From positions 1 through 64,000 of the forward strand of contig MEOQ01000045.1 in NCBI GenBank assembly GCA_001769275.1: a stretch of 64,000 bases of DNA, given 5' to 3'. The first letter of the stretch is position 1; each line of letters opens with the position of its first letter. The notes beneath the pieces were generated by a model. The model made no database searches, had not been told where the DNA came from, and saw only the letters and a program-made list of their open reading frames with translations. Below, in pieces: positions 17,760 through 26,127 of this stretch. Source of the DNA: Bacteroidetes bacterium GWF2_43_63. Its GTDB lineage: Bacteria > Bacteroidota > Bacteroidia > Bacteroidales > DTU049. The translations under genes and the position numbers were made by a program.

Positions 17760-18803
17760 TCACAAAAGAATTTTCTTAATCATATCCCCAAGCTTCAAAA
17801 TCTGATACTGCTGTAGATCTGCTTGCGAGGCCTCTTCGTTGCCCATCAGCCGATGCAGGTTGCCACGGCATTCCCACGCGGTAGCATATTCTTTATTCAT
17901 TTCTATCGCACGGTTGAATTCAAACATTGCATCGTCGAAACGTTGTTCACTGATGTATAATATTCCCCGGTTGACAATGGCCGGGACATATACAGGATTA
18001 AGTTCCAGCGCAGTTTTCAGATCCTCTCTGGCGCTGTCAATATTTTGAAGGATCAGAAATATTTCGCCTCTTTCGTTGTGAAACACACTACTGCTGCCGA
18101 ACTTCATTATGGCCTGCTGTGCGGTTTGCAAAGCCTTGTCATACTCCTGCTGTTTTTTCAGCGCAACGATTTTATACTGCCATGCGCGTTCATCTTCCGG
18201 CAAAATCCGCAAATGGTTTTCAAGCATCTCCATTGCGTCTTCCATCTGTTTTCCCTTATTATACCGCTGAATAATCGTAATAGCACATTGCAGATATATA
18301 GTCGGGTGATTGGGTTCCGCAGCAACAAATGCATTGAAATATTCATCGGCATAAGTGAAACGCGACAAAGCAATTTTAGCCATCACAGCTTCATAATTCA
18401 GTTCTTTGCTTTTTTCCGGAAAATCAAACAATGCCATTGGCATTATTGCACCAGGTAAACGCCGCGAATAAATCAGCCTCAGATACTGTTCATATGCGAG
18501 TTCGCGGTCACCACACAAGCAATTCAGATGTCCGGCAAATTTCAGCACAATGCCTTGGTACGGATATTTTTCAAGAAGCTCACTCACAATCTCAAAGCTT
18601 TTCTTCAGTTTTTCCGCATCGCGTGAATGCCGCTCTACAAAATCGAGCATAACATCCTTTGCAAAATGAAATGAATTGTAATACTGATTCAACGTAAGAT
18701 CCAAGCCCGAGCACTCCGGAAATCCAAGGATTTCCAGGACTTTCAGAAGCTTTTCGCGCACTTCATCGTCAACGGGGTTTGGGAGTGGGTAGATGATTTT
18801 CAT
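17760..18803 (-). CDS. TPR-repeat protein
   Basis: The 347-residue soluble protein is made of tetratricopeptide repeats. The clearest are in the last 150 residues, with AWQYKIVALKKQQEYDKALQ, PAIVNRGILYISEQRFDDAM and AWECRGNLHRLMGNEEA at about 34-residue steps. TPR arrays bind other proteins, so no reaction is implied. I use the ATG at 18803, because the longer frame needs a TTG. It is a single gene upstream of the WYL regulator on the same strand, with 60 bp between them. It could belong to the WYL operon or be independent. Confidence 0.8.
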   Translation of the reverse strand: MKIIYPLPNPVDDEVREKLLKVLEILGFPECSGLDLTLNQYYNSFHFAKDVMLDFVERHSRDAEKLKKSFEIVSELLEKYPYQGIVLKFAGHLNCLCGDRELAYEQYLRLIYSRRLPGAIMPMALFDFPEKSKELNYEAVMAKIALSRFTYADEYFNAFVAAEPNHPTIYLQCAITIIQRYNKGKQMEDAMEMLENHLRILPEDERAWQYKIVALKKQQEYDKALQTAQQAIMKFGSSSVFHNERGEIFLILQNIDSAREDLKTALELNPVYVPAIVNRGILYISEQRFDDAMFEFNRAIEMNKEYATAWECRGNLHRLMGNEEASQADLQQYQILKLGDMIKKILL

Positions 18804-19023
18804 TGGGGGTAAAGGTACGGATAAAGTGTTTGTTTCAAACGAAGTGCTCAATTTCCGACGCCAGTATTTTATTTGAGGATAGATGTTCAGACACTATTAC
18901 TTGAGAAGAATGAAATTCATGAAATTTCAAAAAGCAAGTTCTGTCCGATTCAGGCTAAAGACAGGCTCTTGCACATTCAGAAACCATTATACCATACTGA
19001 CCAATAAAAGAGCTTACGACCTA

Positions 19024-19821
19024 TTATAATTTATGAGAGGGTACTCCATCTTCTTCTGAGGACACTATGTCTACATAGTCCAACCTGGACCGCAAATTCA
19101 TAAAACAGGAAAACCTTCTGACTTGCTTTAGCAGCATAAATAATTTGTTTTCTATTTCATTAATGTTTTGCCGCTCATCTAAACTTAAAGTAAAACCACC
19201 TGACTTAAGGGGCTGCAAAATGCTTCCAACTGGGTCAACAACATTTACACAAACAATGGCCCTGCCAAAATAGTCTTCGGAATAAATTCTGCGAATTTTC
19301 CATGAGTTAACTACAAAATCATCAATTGAGTGACCTTGCAAATCTAAAAATGAAAATGAAAACTTCTGCGAAATTAAGTTCTGCGAATTATCATGCTTAA
19401 TTAATATGCGGTAGGCAACTTCATTGTAAGGCTCCTCTGAATCATAATTATCAAAGTCAGCTGTATACTCAAATATTTTCTTCATATTCGAAATATTAAT
19501 TTTACGTACAAATATAATAATAATCAGAAATTTAACCACCACCCCTAAATGTGTTGAGTTACTAAACTGAATTAAAAACAAATTGATGGCCAGCTTGAAT
19601 AGTATTAAGAAAATTGAAATACTTGATTCGTCAAGCAAGGAAGACGTCCGTTTTACTCGGCCATAATTGATAAATGCAGCCATGGAGGAGCTTAGGACAG
19701 TAAATATCATTGGAACTGACTTGAATGGCAGAAAGAGCCAAGAGAAAAAATGAGAGAAGCTGAAAATCATAGAGAGCGAAATTGAACAGAAATAGAAAAA
19801 TGTGGGGCTAAAAACATTCAT
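19024..19821 (-). CDS. Hypothetical protein, possibly membrane-anchored; start uncertain
   Basis: The frame encodes 265 residues. The first 110 contain four hydrophobic stretches (for example ISIFLILFKLAINLFLIQF), and the rest is soluble. There are two readings. In the first it is a membrane protein starting at 19821. In the second the gene starts at the internal ATG at 19488 and encodes a 154-residue soluble protein (MKKIFEYTADF...), because TATATTTG, a good -7 box, lies about 25 bp before that ATG on the minus strand. No family is recognised. It is divergent from the DUF488 trio. Confidence 0.5.
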   Translation of the reverse strand: MNVFSPTFFYFCSISLSMIFSFSHFFSWLFLPFKSVPMIFTVLSSSMAAFINYGRVKRTSSLLDESSISIFLILFKLAINLFLIQFSNSTHLGVVVKFLIIIIFVRKINISNMKKIFEYTADFDNYDSEEPYNEVAYRILIKHDNSQNLISQKFSFSFLDLQGHSIDDFVVNSWKIRRIYSEDYFGRAIVCVNVVDPVGSILQPLKSGGFTLSLDERQNINEIENKLFMLLKQVRRFSCFMNLRSRLDYVDIVSSEEDGVPSHKL

Positions 19822-19878
19822 TAATACATTTTAAACCACATCCACCAAATAAATAAATTTTAGTAACTTGCCGATTAA

Positions 19879-20433
19879 ATGAAAAAGAACCCTATATATA
19901 CAATTGGCCATGGACACAGGAAACAAGATGAATTCCTTGGGCTTTTGAAGCAGTTTGAAATTCAATATTTGATAGATGTACGGTCTCAACCCTATTCTAA
20001 ATTCAACCCTGATTTTAACCAAAATGAGATAAAATTGTTTCTTGAAAAAAACTCGGTGAAGTACGTCTATATGGGAGATACTCTTGGCGGTATGCCAAAA
20101 GATCTTTCATGCTATACCCCTAAGGGTATTGTAGATTATGAAATATTGAAATCAAAGGATTTTTTCCTGAAAGGAATTGATCGGTTGATAATTGCAAATG
20201 ATCAAGATTTGAAGATTGTTATTTTGTGTAGTGAAAGCAAGCCGACTGAATGCCATCGCACTAAGCTTATTGGGCGAGTTCTGAGTGAACATGAAATTGC
20301 TGTTGTACATATTGATGAAAAGGGAAAATTGAAAGACCAAATCACGGTCATAAATGAGTTAAATAAGGGCTACTCAGAGATTGACTTATTTGGCGAAAAG
20401 AAAAATACAACTTCAAGAAAACCACATCTTTGA
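19879..20433 (+). CDS. DUF488-family protein (first of pair)
   Basis: The N-terminal YTIGHGHRKQDEFLGLL, the central LIDVRSQPYSKFNPDF and the late ILCSESKPTECHR are the three hallmarks of DUF488, a Rossmann-like family of unproven biochemistry. Conserved Asp, Arg, Cys and His suggest an active or binding site. The length of 184 aa is typical. The next DUF488 gene begins 3 bp after its stop and a dual-OB-type gene 1 bp after that, so the three form one operon. Paired, non-identical DUF488 proteins could act as a heterodimer. Confidence 0.85.
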   Translation: MKKNPIYTIGHGHRKQDEFLGLLKQFEIQYLIDVRSQPYSKFNPDFNQNEIKLFLEKNSVKYVYMGDTLGGMPKDLSCYTPKGIVDYEILKSKDFFLKGIDRLIIANDQDLKIVILCSESKPTECHRTKLIGRVLSEHEIAVVHIDEKGKLKDQITVINELNKGYSEIDLFGEKKNTTSRKPHL

Positions 20434-20436
20434 AAT

Positions 20437-20916
20437 ATGGAAATTTTTACCATAGGCGTTTATAACTCAACTGAAAAAGAGTTTTTTGAAAAATTGACCA
20501 CTTTAAAAATTGATACATTTTGTGACGTTCGTCAGCGGCGTGGCGTGCGAGGTTCAAAATATGCTTTCGTAAATAGCATCCGTCTTCAGAAAAGACTTGC
20601 GGAATTGAATATACAATACCTTTATGAGCCTGGGCTTGCACCTACGACCGAAATAAGAAATCTTCAAAAAGAAGTTGATTTGAACTTGGGGGAACAAAAA
20701 AGAGATAGACAGCAATTGGGAAAGGTCTTTATACTAGAGTTTAGTAATAGAATCATCAACAAATTTGATTTGACTCGGTTTAATTCCTTCTTGATATCTT
20801 CGGGCGCAAAAAAAGTTGTGTTTTTTTGCGTCGAGGAGTTTCCCAATGCATGTCACAGATCTTTAGTCGCAAATAAAATAAGAGATGAATTTAATTATGA
20901 GGTAAAACACCTATAA
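20437..20916 (+). CDS. DUF488-family protein (second of pair)
   Basis: The protein begins IFTIGVYNSTEKEFFEKL, continues FCDVRQRRGVRGSKYAF and ends VVFFCVEEFPNACHRSLVA. The DUF488 pattern is therefore kept, but the His of the TIGH motif is replaced by Val. It is shorter (159 aa) than its neighbour and only distantly similar to it, so the two arose by old duplication or separate recruitment rather than a recent tandem copy. It lies between the first DUF488 gene (3-bp gap) and the dual-OB gene (1-bp gap). Confidence 0.83.
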   Translation: MEIFTIGVYNSTEKEFFEKLTTLKIDTFCDVRQRRGVRGSKYAFVNSIRLQKRLAELNIQYLYEPGLAPTTEIRNLQKEVDLNLGEQKRDRQQLGKVFILEFSNRIINKFDLTRFNSFLISSGAKKVVFFCVEEFPNACHRSLVANKIRDEFNYEVKHL

Positions 20917-20917
20917 C

Positions 20918-21532
20918 ATGGAAGTTCTAATTGTTGCTAAAACGCATATGAGAAATGGGAGCTGCGTTGGAGGTTATGACATTACAAGTAAAAGAAATGT
21001 AAGGCTGTTAAATGCAAATGCTGAAAACCAGCCACATGACACTGAATTTAATGTAGGTCAGGTGTGGGAAATTGAGTACGCTATCAGACCGGTTCTAAAT
21101 CCACCTCACATTGAAGATGTCCTTGTTTTATCAAAGAATTTTATCAGAGAAGAAAAAAACCCTTACACTTTTTTGCTTAACAGTGTAAAAATTTGGAAAG
21201 GTGATCCAACTTGCATTTTTGATGGCAAAGTGAATTTTCCTCGGGGAAAGAGCTGTTTTGTGACAAATACAAGAGGAATTCCATCTCAAAGTGTTGGATT
21301 TTGGATGGCAGACAAAGATCTCGAACTTACAATTTTTGGAGACCAGAAGCACTTTTACTACTTTGGTGAATACGGCGATGTTTATGCAATCCCTTTTGTT
21401 GGTTTTCAACCTGTAGAAGACAAAATTAAAAAAGGCTCTATAATCAGGGTGTCCCTTGCAAGATGGTGGAATCCAAATCCAAATGAAGACAAAAGGTGCT
21501 ATTGTCAGCTGTCTGGTTGGTTTATGCAATAA
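20918..21532 (+). CDS. Dual-OB-domain-like protein of the DUF488 operon
   Basis: The 204-residue protein opens with EVLIVAKTHMRNGSCVGGYDI, continues with NVRLLNA and has later beta-rich stretches (VGQVWEIEYAI, GSIIRVSLARWW, YCQLSGWF). This layout matches proteins annotated as containing a dual OB fold, but I identify it from memory of the pattern and not from a search. OB folds bind nucleic acid or oligonucleotides. It begins one base after the second DUF488 gene. The repeated joining of DUF488 proteins with a nucleic-acid-binding partner points to a compact conflict or RNA/DNA-processing module, which is inference. Confidence 0.6.
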   Translation: MEVLIVAKTHMRNGSCVGGYDITSKRNVRLLNANAENQPHDTEFNVGQVWEIEYAIRPVLNPPHIEDVLVLSKNFIREEKNPYTFLLNSVKIWKGDPTCIFDGKVNFPRGKSCFVTNTRGIPSQSVGFWMADKDLELTIFGDQKHFYYFGEYGDVYAIPFVGFQPVEDKIKKGSIIRVSLARWWNPNPNEDKRCYCQLSGWFMQ

Positions 21533-21661
21533 TTAGATAATCCCTTATTTGCAATATTAATGGATTAGCCATTTTTATTCAATCCATAATGTTGTAGAAA
21601 ATTCCCGACATTCAATCTATTTGTCTGAATTTCAAAATGTGATTGTATCACAAAAAGCAGA

Positions 21662-22690
21662 TTATTTACTGGCGTTTTTTTGCGTATAAATTTTAATCAA
21701 TTCCATAACCCTATTCGTTATACGCGAGACCATGTGAGTTGGGCTGATTACTTTCACATTTTCCCCATACGACAACACCAATTGCTCAAATTCATAATTA
21801 ATGATCAGGTTTAATCTGACTTCCAGGCAATCCGGGGATAACCATTTTGACTTTTGCGAACCATGAAGAGGTTTTGTTTCTATGTATTTACCGGATAGTC
21901 CGAAAAACAACAAAACTACTTCTTCCACTTTTCCGTTTTCCGGAATTGTGACGCCAACAATGTCATCAAAAAATTCGTCCCAGTTCTCGTCTGTTTTTAC
22001 ATATTTTGCTCTTGTCAACTCTTCAACAGAAACAACGCGATCCAAAGCAAGAGTCCATATTTTATTCTGCTGCATATTCAGCCCTAAAACAAACCAGCGA
22101 TTGTTGTATTGCTTGAGGTAATATGGATGAAACTCTACTTCAATGGGCGCTTGCAAATCAAATGGATGATATTCAAGTTTCAGAACCTGCTTATATGTTA
22201 TTGCGGAATACAAAACGCCGACATATTCTACCCCCTTTAAGTACTCATTGCTGTCAAAAGATATTACTGATGGCTGAGTTGAATTACTTTCCATCCCCTG
22301 TTGCAACTTTGGTATCAACTCGTAAACCCACTCAAACTGCGGCATCCCTTTGAATTGGCTCAGAATTGAAACTGCATCTTTAAGCTGGTTGATTTCTACT
22401 TCGTTCAAAGGCATGTTATTGATTGAAAAAGACATGTCGGCATACCGGTAAAACACTTTATGCCCCTCCCTGATTTTGTTCAACTCAACCGCCCAGCCGT
22501 CGCAACTCTCCATAAATTCTATATCATAGAGAAGTTGTCGCCGGCTTATTCCTTTCTTCTCCGGGTTAATTTCCTGCAGGACAGTATCGACTTCTCTCAT
22601 TAGATCCTCAAGAAAGTACTTTCGGCCAGGGTTTCGAAAACAATTGTCGAGAATTTTATATCGAATAAGTGCATGTTTTGTGTCAGGCAT
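21662..22690 (-). CDS. WYL-domain transcriptional regulator (retron-adjacent)
   Basis: Residues 1-90 form a winged-helix DNA-binding domain (ISRRQLLYDIEFME). Residues about 140-330 form WYL and WCX domains, with YLKQYNNRWFVLGLN near 190. At 342 aa it is a full-length member of the family that commonly regulates phage-defence loci. It is transcribed divergently from the retron. Its -7 box (22715-22722) and the retron promoter (22745-22773) share about 60 bp, so a single bound regulator could control both. It is distinct from the WYL protein at 16797, with a longer N terminus. Confidence 0.88.
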   Translation of the reverse strand: MPDTKHALIRYKILDNCFRNPGRKYFLEDLMREVDTVLQEINPEKKGISRRQLLYDIEFMESCDGWAVELNKIREGHKVFYRYADMSFSINNMPLNEVEINQLKDAVSILSQFKGMPQFEWVYELIPKLQQGMESNSTQPSVISFDSNEYLKGVEYVGVLYSAITYKQVLKLEYHPFDLQAPIEVEFHPYYLKQYNNRWFVLGLNMQQNKIWTLALDRVVSVEELTRAKYVKTDENWDEFFDDIVGVTIPENGKVEEVVLLFFGLSGKYIETKPLHGSQKSKWLSPDCLEVRLNLIINYEFEQLVLSYGENVKVISPTHMVSRITNRVMELIKIYTQKNASK

Positions 22691-22714
22691 ATAGAAGATT
22701 TATTACATTTGAAG

Positions 22715-22745
22715 CAAATATATTAAATTTTCGCAACAATGCAAA
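22715..22745 (-). promoter_or_regulatory. Promoter of the WYL regulator
   Basis: On the minus strand, TATATTTG (22722-22715) is a perfect TAnnTTTG -7 box 25 bp before the start codon. TTTG (22745-22742) or TTG (22739-22737) serves as the upstream box. It lies back-to-back with the retron promoter. Confidence 0.6.
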
Positions 22746-22773
22746 TTGATTGCACTATTATAATATAGTTTTG
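22745..22773 (+). promoter_or_regulatory. Promoter of the retron ncRNA-RT transcript
   Basis: ATTG (22745-22748) and TAGTTTTG (22766-22773) fit the Bacteroidetes promoter with 17-bp spacing. The predicted start, near 22780, falls only a few bases before the a1 repeat at 22787, as expected if the retron RNA is at the 5' end of the transcript. Confidence 0.65.
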
Positions 22774-22786
22774 CTGCAGTTCTTTG

Positions 22787-23046
22787 AAACACCTGCCTAA
22801 GATATTGATTCCGGATGCTGGGAGTAATTGGGAAACCAATGAAACAATGATCGGCATCTCTTCCCGCCCTTGAGGTCCTTGTGGCACTTGTGGCTGGGAT
22901 AAATGTCCATTGGACATGTCTGGAGCCTGCATAGCATTTATAGCAATGAATGAAATTCAAGATATGAAGCTATGTAAGCTAGATATGATTGAGATCTTGT
23001 GAGATCAAGCACGAGCTCATACATAAAGAGTATCAGGCAGGTGTTT
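22787..23046 (+). ncRNA. Retron non-coding RNA (msr-msd)
   Basis: AAACACCTGCCT (22787-22798) is the exact reverse complement of AGGCAGGTGTTT (23035-23046). This 12-bp pair brackets 236 nt and matches the a1/a2 stem that closes retron RNAs. Inside are hairpins such as ATTGG-GAAA-CCAAT, ATGTCC-ATT-GGACAT and CATAGC...GCTATG (8 bp with one G-U). The 3' repeat ends 23 bp before the RT start, the standard retron order. I cannot assign the branching guanosine or the msr/msd boundary with confidence. The RT would copy part of this RNA into msDNA. Confidence 0.8.
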
Positions 23047-23069
23047 TCGAGGAGCTAAAAAGCTAAAAA

Positions 23070-24239
23070 ATGCAAATTGAACAAAAACATATTGACACAT
23101 TAAGAGCACACTTTGCCGAAATGCAAAACAAAGAGGAATTGGCCTTGCTTTTAAGCGCTGCAAAAAATATTCTTTACGGAAAAGTGTGCAAACCAATAAG
23201 TGTAAAGTCTCTGAATTATTATGCAAATCCCGAGTATTGCAAACAGAGATATAAAACATTTGCAATAAAAAAGAAGTCGGGAGGAACACGCACTATTCAT
23301 GCTCCTGTTGAAGGTTTAAAAACTAAACTGCGCGCATTAAACTTCGCATTACAATGTCTTTATGACCCGCACAAAGCTGCAACCGGGTTTGTGAGAGAAA
23401 AATCAATTGTCGACAATGCAAAATGTCATGTCGGACACAATTATGTTTTTAATATTGATTTGAAAGATTTTTTTCATTCATTCGACAGAAACAGGGTGAA
23501 GATTGGATTCATGTCCGAACCATTTAATTTAAATGGCGAAAAAGAGCCACTAGCATTCTTACTCGCAAGTCTTTGCACGCATCCCTTTGAAATTGATGGC
23601 ATACAGCAAATAGTATTGCCTCAGGGCAGTCCCACATCTCCAACTATAACCAATATTCTATGCAGAAAACTGGACCATCGGTTAAGTGGCCTCGCTAAAA
23701 GATTTGGGGCAACATATACTCGTTATGCTGATGATATGACATTCTCTTCAGACCACAACATATACGGCAATGAAGATTTTAGAAATGAATTAGTTAGAAT
23801 TATTGAAGAGGATCAAAAGTTGAAGATCAATCCTGATAAGACCAGGTTGCAAAAAACTGGTTACCGGCAGGAAACCACTGGGCTGGTCGTAAATGACAAA
23901 GTGAACGTTACGAGAAGGTATGTCAAGCAAATTCGAATGTATATCTATTATTGGGAAAAATACGGATATGAGAAAGCTGAGCAAGTTTTCAAAAAAGATT
24001 ATACATTAGACAAGGGTTCTACAAAAAAGAAAACCCCAAGTCTTATCAACGTAATTGATGGGAAATTGAATTTTTTGAAAATGGTGAAAGGCTCTGAAGA
24101 TGGAACCTATAAGGGTTTAAGAGGCAGGTTTGATTCTTTAGCCGGAGTTTTTGATCCCATTAATGAAGTGTTGGATGCCTGGGAAAAGAATGGAATAGAT
24201 GAGGCAGTGAGTTTGTACTTTAAATTAAATGCGGACTAA
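23070..24239 (+). CDS. Retron-type reverse transcriptase
   Basis: The enzyme primes from its own RNA and makes an RNA-linked single-stranded DNA. Visible marks are the retron NAxxH motif NAKCH (116-120), FNIDLKDFF (127-135, catalytic Asp), QGSPTSP (185-191), the catalytic YADD box (219-222) and TTGLVVN (269-275) where most retrons have VTG. At 389 aa it is somewhat longer than average, with a C-terminal extension from about 300. It lacks maturase or HNH domains, which argues against a group II intron. The next gene's ATG overlaps its TAA stop by one base. The locus is AT-rich compared with hsd genes, consistent with separate acquisition. Confidence 0.93.
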   Translation: MQIEQKHIDTLRAHFAEMQNKEELALLLSAAKNILYGKVCKPISVKSLNYYANPEYCKQRYKTFAIKKKSGGTRTIHAPVEGLKTKLRALNFALQCLYDPHKAATGFVREKSIVDNAKCHVGHNYVFNIDLKDFFHSFDRNRVKIGFMSEPFNLNGEKEPLAFLLASLCTHPFEIDGIQQIVLPQGSPTSPTITNILCRKLDHRLSGLAKRFGATYTRYADDMTFSSDHNIYGNEDFRNELVRIIEEDQKLKINPDKTRLQKTGYRQETTGLVVNDKVNVTRRYVKQIRMYIYYWEKYGYEKAEQVFKKDYTLDKGSTKKKTPSLINVIDGKLNFLKMVKGSEDGTYKGLRGRFDSLAGVFDPINEVLDAWEKNGIDEAVSLYFKLNAD

Positions 24240-25390
24240 TGGCAAAAGATAAATACGACTTTATTTTGGAGTTGATTGCAAATAAAAAATTAAGCTTGAA
24301 TCAAAAAGATCGGGTATTAAATTTGTATGCATTGGAATTAAAGAAAGATGGCCAATTGTTGAACGAAAGACTAGAAATGATTATTAGTGAGAATAAAATT
24401 GATTTGGAATTAATAAAAAGAATTGAAGAGGTTGAAAGCAAGATGCGAAAGTTAAATGACGAACAAAATGCACCTCTTAAACCTGCTGAAGAAACAAAAA
24501 TAAGAATAGAACCAAATCCAAAACATGTTGCTGATTTCATGTCTTTATTTAATCAACGAGATGGGCTTAAGTATCTAACTCATGATTATGATGAAAATGA
24601 CGACTTTGAAATTGATAAAATTCTTATTCAGGCAAACAAAGTTTTCACTGAAGCAACAAAAAAACTATTTATTCCACAAAGCTTGTGGCGAACAGTTAAA
24701 CAATTTGCTTTTGACAGTAAGCAAACAGAGTGGACATCAATATCGGCAGATTACACAAAACCCATCCCAATAACAATCGGCTGGGCTACAAAAGAATTAA
24801 GAAATTGGTCAAAGCAAAACAAGTTACACCCTATCAGAAATAATGAGTATAAAAACATCATTAAAGATTTTAAAAGAATTACAAGAATTGAAGCTCCTGA
24901 TTTTGAAATACTTATTGACAAAACCCTGGGTTCCGTTTTTGCAGATGATATAGAAAATTTCGAAGTTCAAAAAAACGCGTTAGAAAAAGCAGACTTTTAT
25001 TCGCATGTGGGTTATTTGAAAGCAGCCTTAGAAGCTATATTCGAAGAAATAAAAAAACGATCAGATTCTTCTTTAAACAAGAAAATATCAATTCATTACG
25101 AACGATCTATTTCCGATGAAGGATATTACTTGAGAGAAGTTCTCATTACTCATCACAATTCATTTCCATCTAAAGAACTTAAACTAATATTACAAGAATG
25201 GAATGAAAAAGGTAACATGGGGAAAATCAAAGAGAAACTTAGAGGGTACTGCCATTGGTCTGTTGAAACCATTATTGAAGAAAAAGCCACTAAAGTTAAC
25301 ATTCTAAGAGATAAAGAATCCCCTGATTTCGAACTTATTGATAAAGTACCCGTTGGGTTTACTCATATATTAACCTTTTACTACAAATAG
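24239..25390 (+). CDS. Retron-associated protein, possible degenerate sensor-kinase-like ATPase
   Basis: No family is certain. Residues 1-80 are strongly helical and charged, probably a coiled coil. The last 130 residues (from about FYSHVGYLKAALEAIFEEI to GFTHILTFYY) have the helix-strand order of a GHKL histidine-kinase ATPase domain. A Gly-poor segment GNMGKIKEKLRGYCHWSVE stands where the G2 region and following helix would be. The N and G1 boxes are not convincing, so ATP binding is doubtful. Its start overlaps the RT stop by one base and the next gene follows by 2 bp. The two following genes carry receiver-like domains, which supports a kinase-like or scaffold role. Confidence 0.55.
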   Translation: MAKDKYDFILELIANKKLSLNQKDRVLNLYALELKKDGQLLNERLEMIISENKIDLELIKRIEEVESKMRKLNDEQNAPLKPAEETKIRIEPNPKHVADFMSLFNQRDGLKYLTHDYDENDDFEIDKILIQANKVFTEATKKLFIPQSLWRTVKQFAFDSKQTEWTSISADYTKPIPITIGWATKELRNWSKQNKLHPIRNNEYKNIIKDFKRITRIEAPDFEILIDKTLGSVFADDIENFEVQKNALEKADFYSHVGYLKAALEAIFEEIKKRSDSSLNKKISIHYERSISDEGYYLREVLITHHNSFPSKELKLILQEWNEKGNMGKIKEKLRGYCHWSVETIIEEKATKVNILRDKESPDFELIDKVPVGFTHILTFYYK

Positions 25391-25392
25391 GC

Positions 25393-26127
25393 ATGATTTA
25401 CCTAATAGATGACAATCAAAATAATCAGCGACTCAGCAACTATAATATTACGTTTATAGAAGAAGGCGCATTTGATGAGTATTTAATTTCAATTGACAAA
25501 CTTGAAATAGGAAGCAGCTTTTCTAGCACTTCACACTTAGATTTTTTAAAAAATGCAGACTGTATTCTTTTACATACCACAACAGAGGATTTTTTACCAG
25601 GAAAAGGGTTTATTCCAGGATCTAAAACCAATGTCCTAAAAATAAAGGAAATCATATCCCAAGAAGGGGAATTAATTCCGATTGTATTATTTAGCAATTC
25701 AATGGGAGAAACAGAATATAACTCTGATAAGAACCCAAACTATATAAGCTCTATTAAAAAGAATTTGTTTTATGAAAGACTCTTTGATTTTTTAGAAAAT
25801 TACAAAAACTCAGGGATAGTTGATTTAAGAATTATAGCTTGGGGCAGCAATTTTGCATGTAAAGAAGTATCAAGACTTGCGATTGAAATACTAAGTGCTT
25901 TTGAGTCAAAGGATAATTCGGACAGATTAAAATTAAGCGATTTGTCGCCGATTATTAAAAGTTTCAAAACATTTCTTGAGCTTTCCTTCTCTAATAGCAA
26001 AGTTAATGAAATCTTGAACGACATAGAGGATAATCCAATTAGGATTAAAGAATTTAAGGACAAAATTAAACATATAACTGAATGTTATGCCAAATATGGA
26101 AAAAACACTTGTAATTGGAAACAGTAA
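25393..26127 (+). CDS. Pseudo-receiver protein of the retron module
   Basis: The N terminus MIYLIDDNQNN matches the first strand and acidic pair of response-regulator receiver domains, and PIVLFSNSMGE resembles strand 4. At the phospho-acceptor position the sequence reads ADCILLHTTTEDF, so the Asp expected at the end of strand 3 is absent. This is probably a receiver fold without normal phosphorylation. The C-terminal 100 residues are helical. The last 41 bases overlap the start of the REC-HEPN gene, indicating coupled translation and near-equal amounts of the two proteins. Confidence 0.6.
   Translation: MIYLIDDNQNNQRLSNYNITFIEEGAFDEYLISIDKLEIGSSFSSTSHLDFLKNADCILLHTTTEDFLPGKGFIPGSKTNVLKIKEIISQEGELIPIVLFSNSMGETEYNSDKNPNYISSIKKNLFYERLFDFLENYKNSGIVDLRIIAWGSNFACKEVSRLAIEILSAFESKDNSDRLKLSDLSPIIKSFKTFLELSFSNSKVNEILNDIEDNPIRIKEFKDKIKHITECYAKYGKNTCNWKQ

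Noticed and set aside
23070-24239. Group II intron or diversity-generating retroelement RT
   Set aside because: There is no maturase/HNH domain, intron RNA or template/variable repeat pair. The NAKCH and TTGLVVN motifs and the a1/a2 pair fit a retron.
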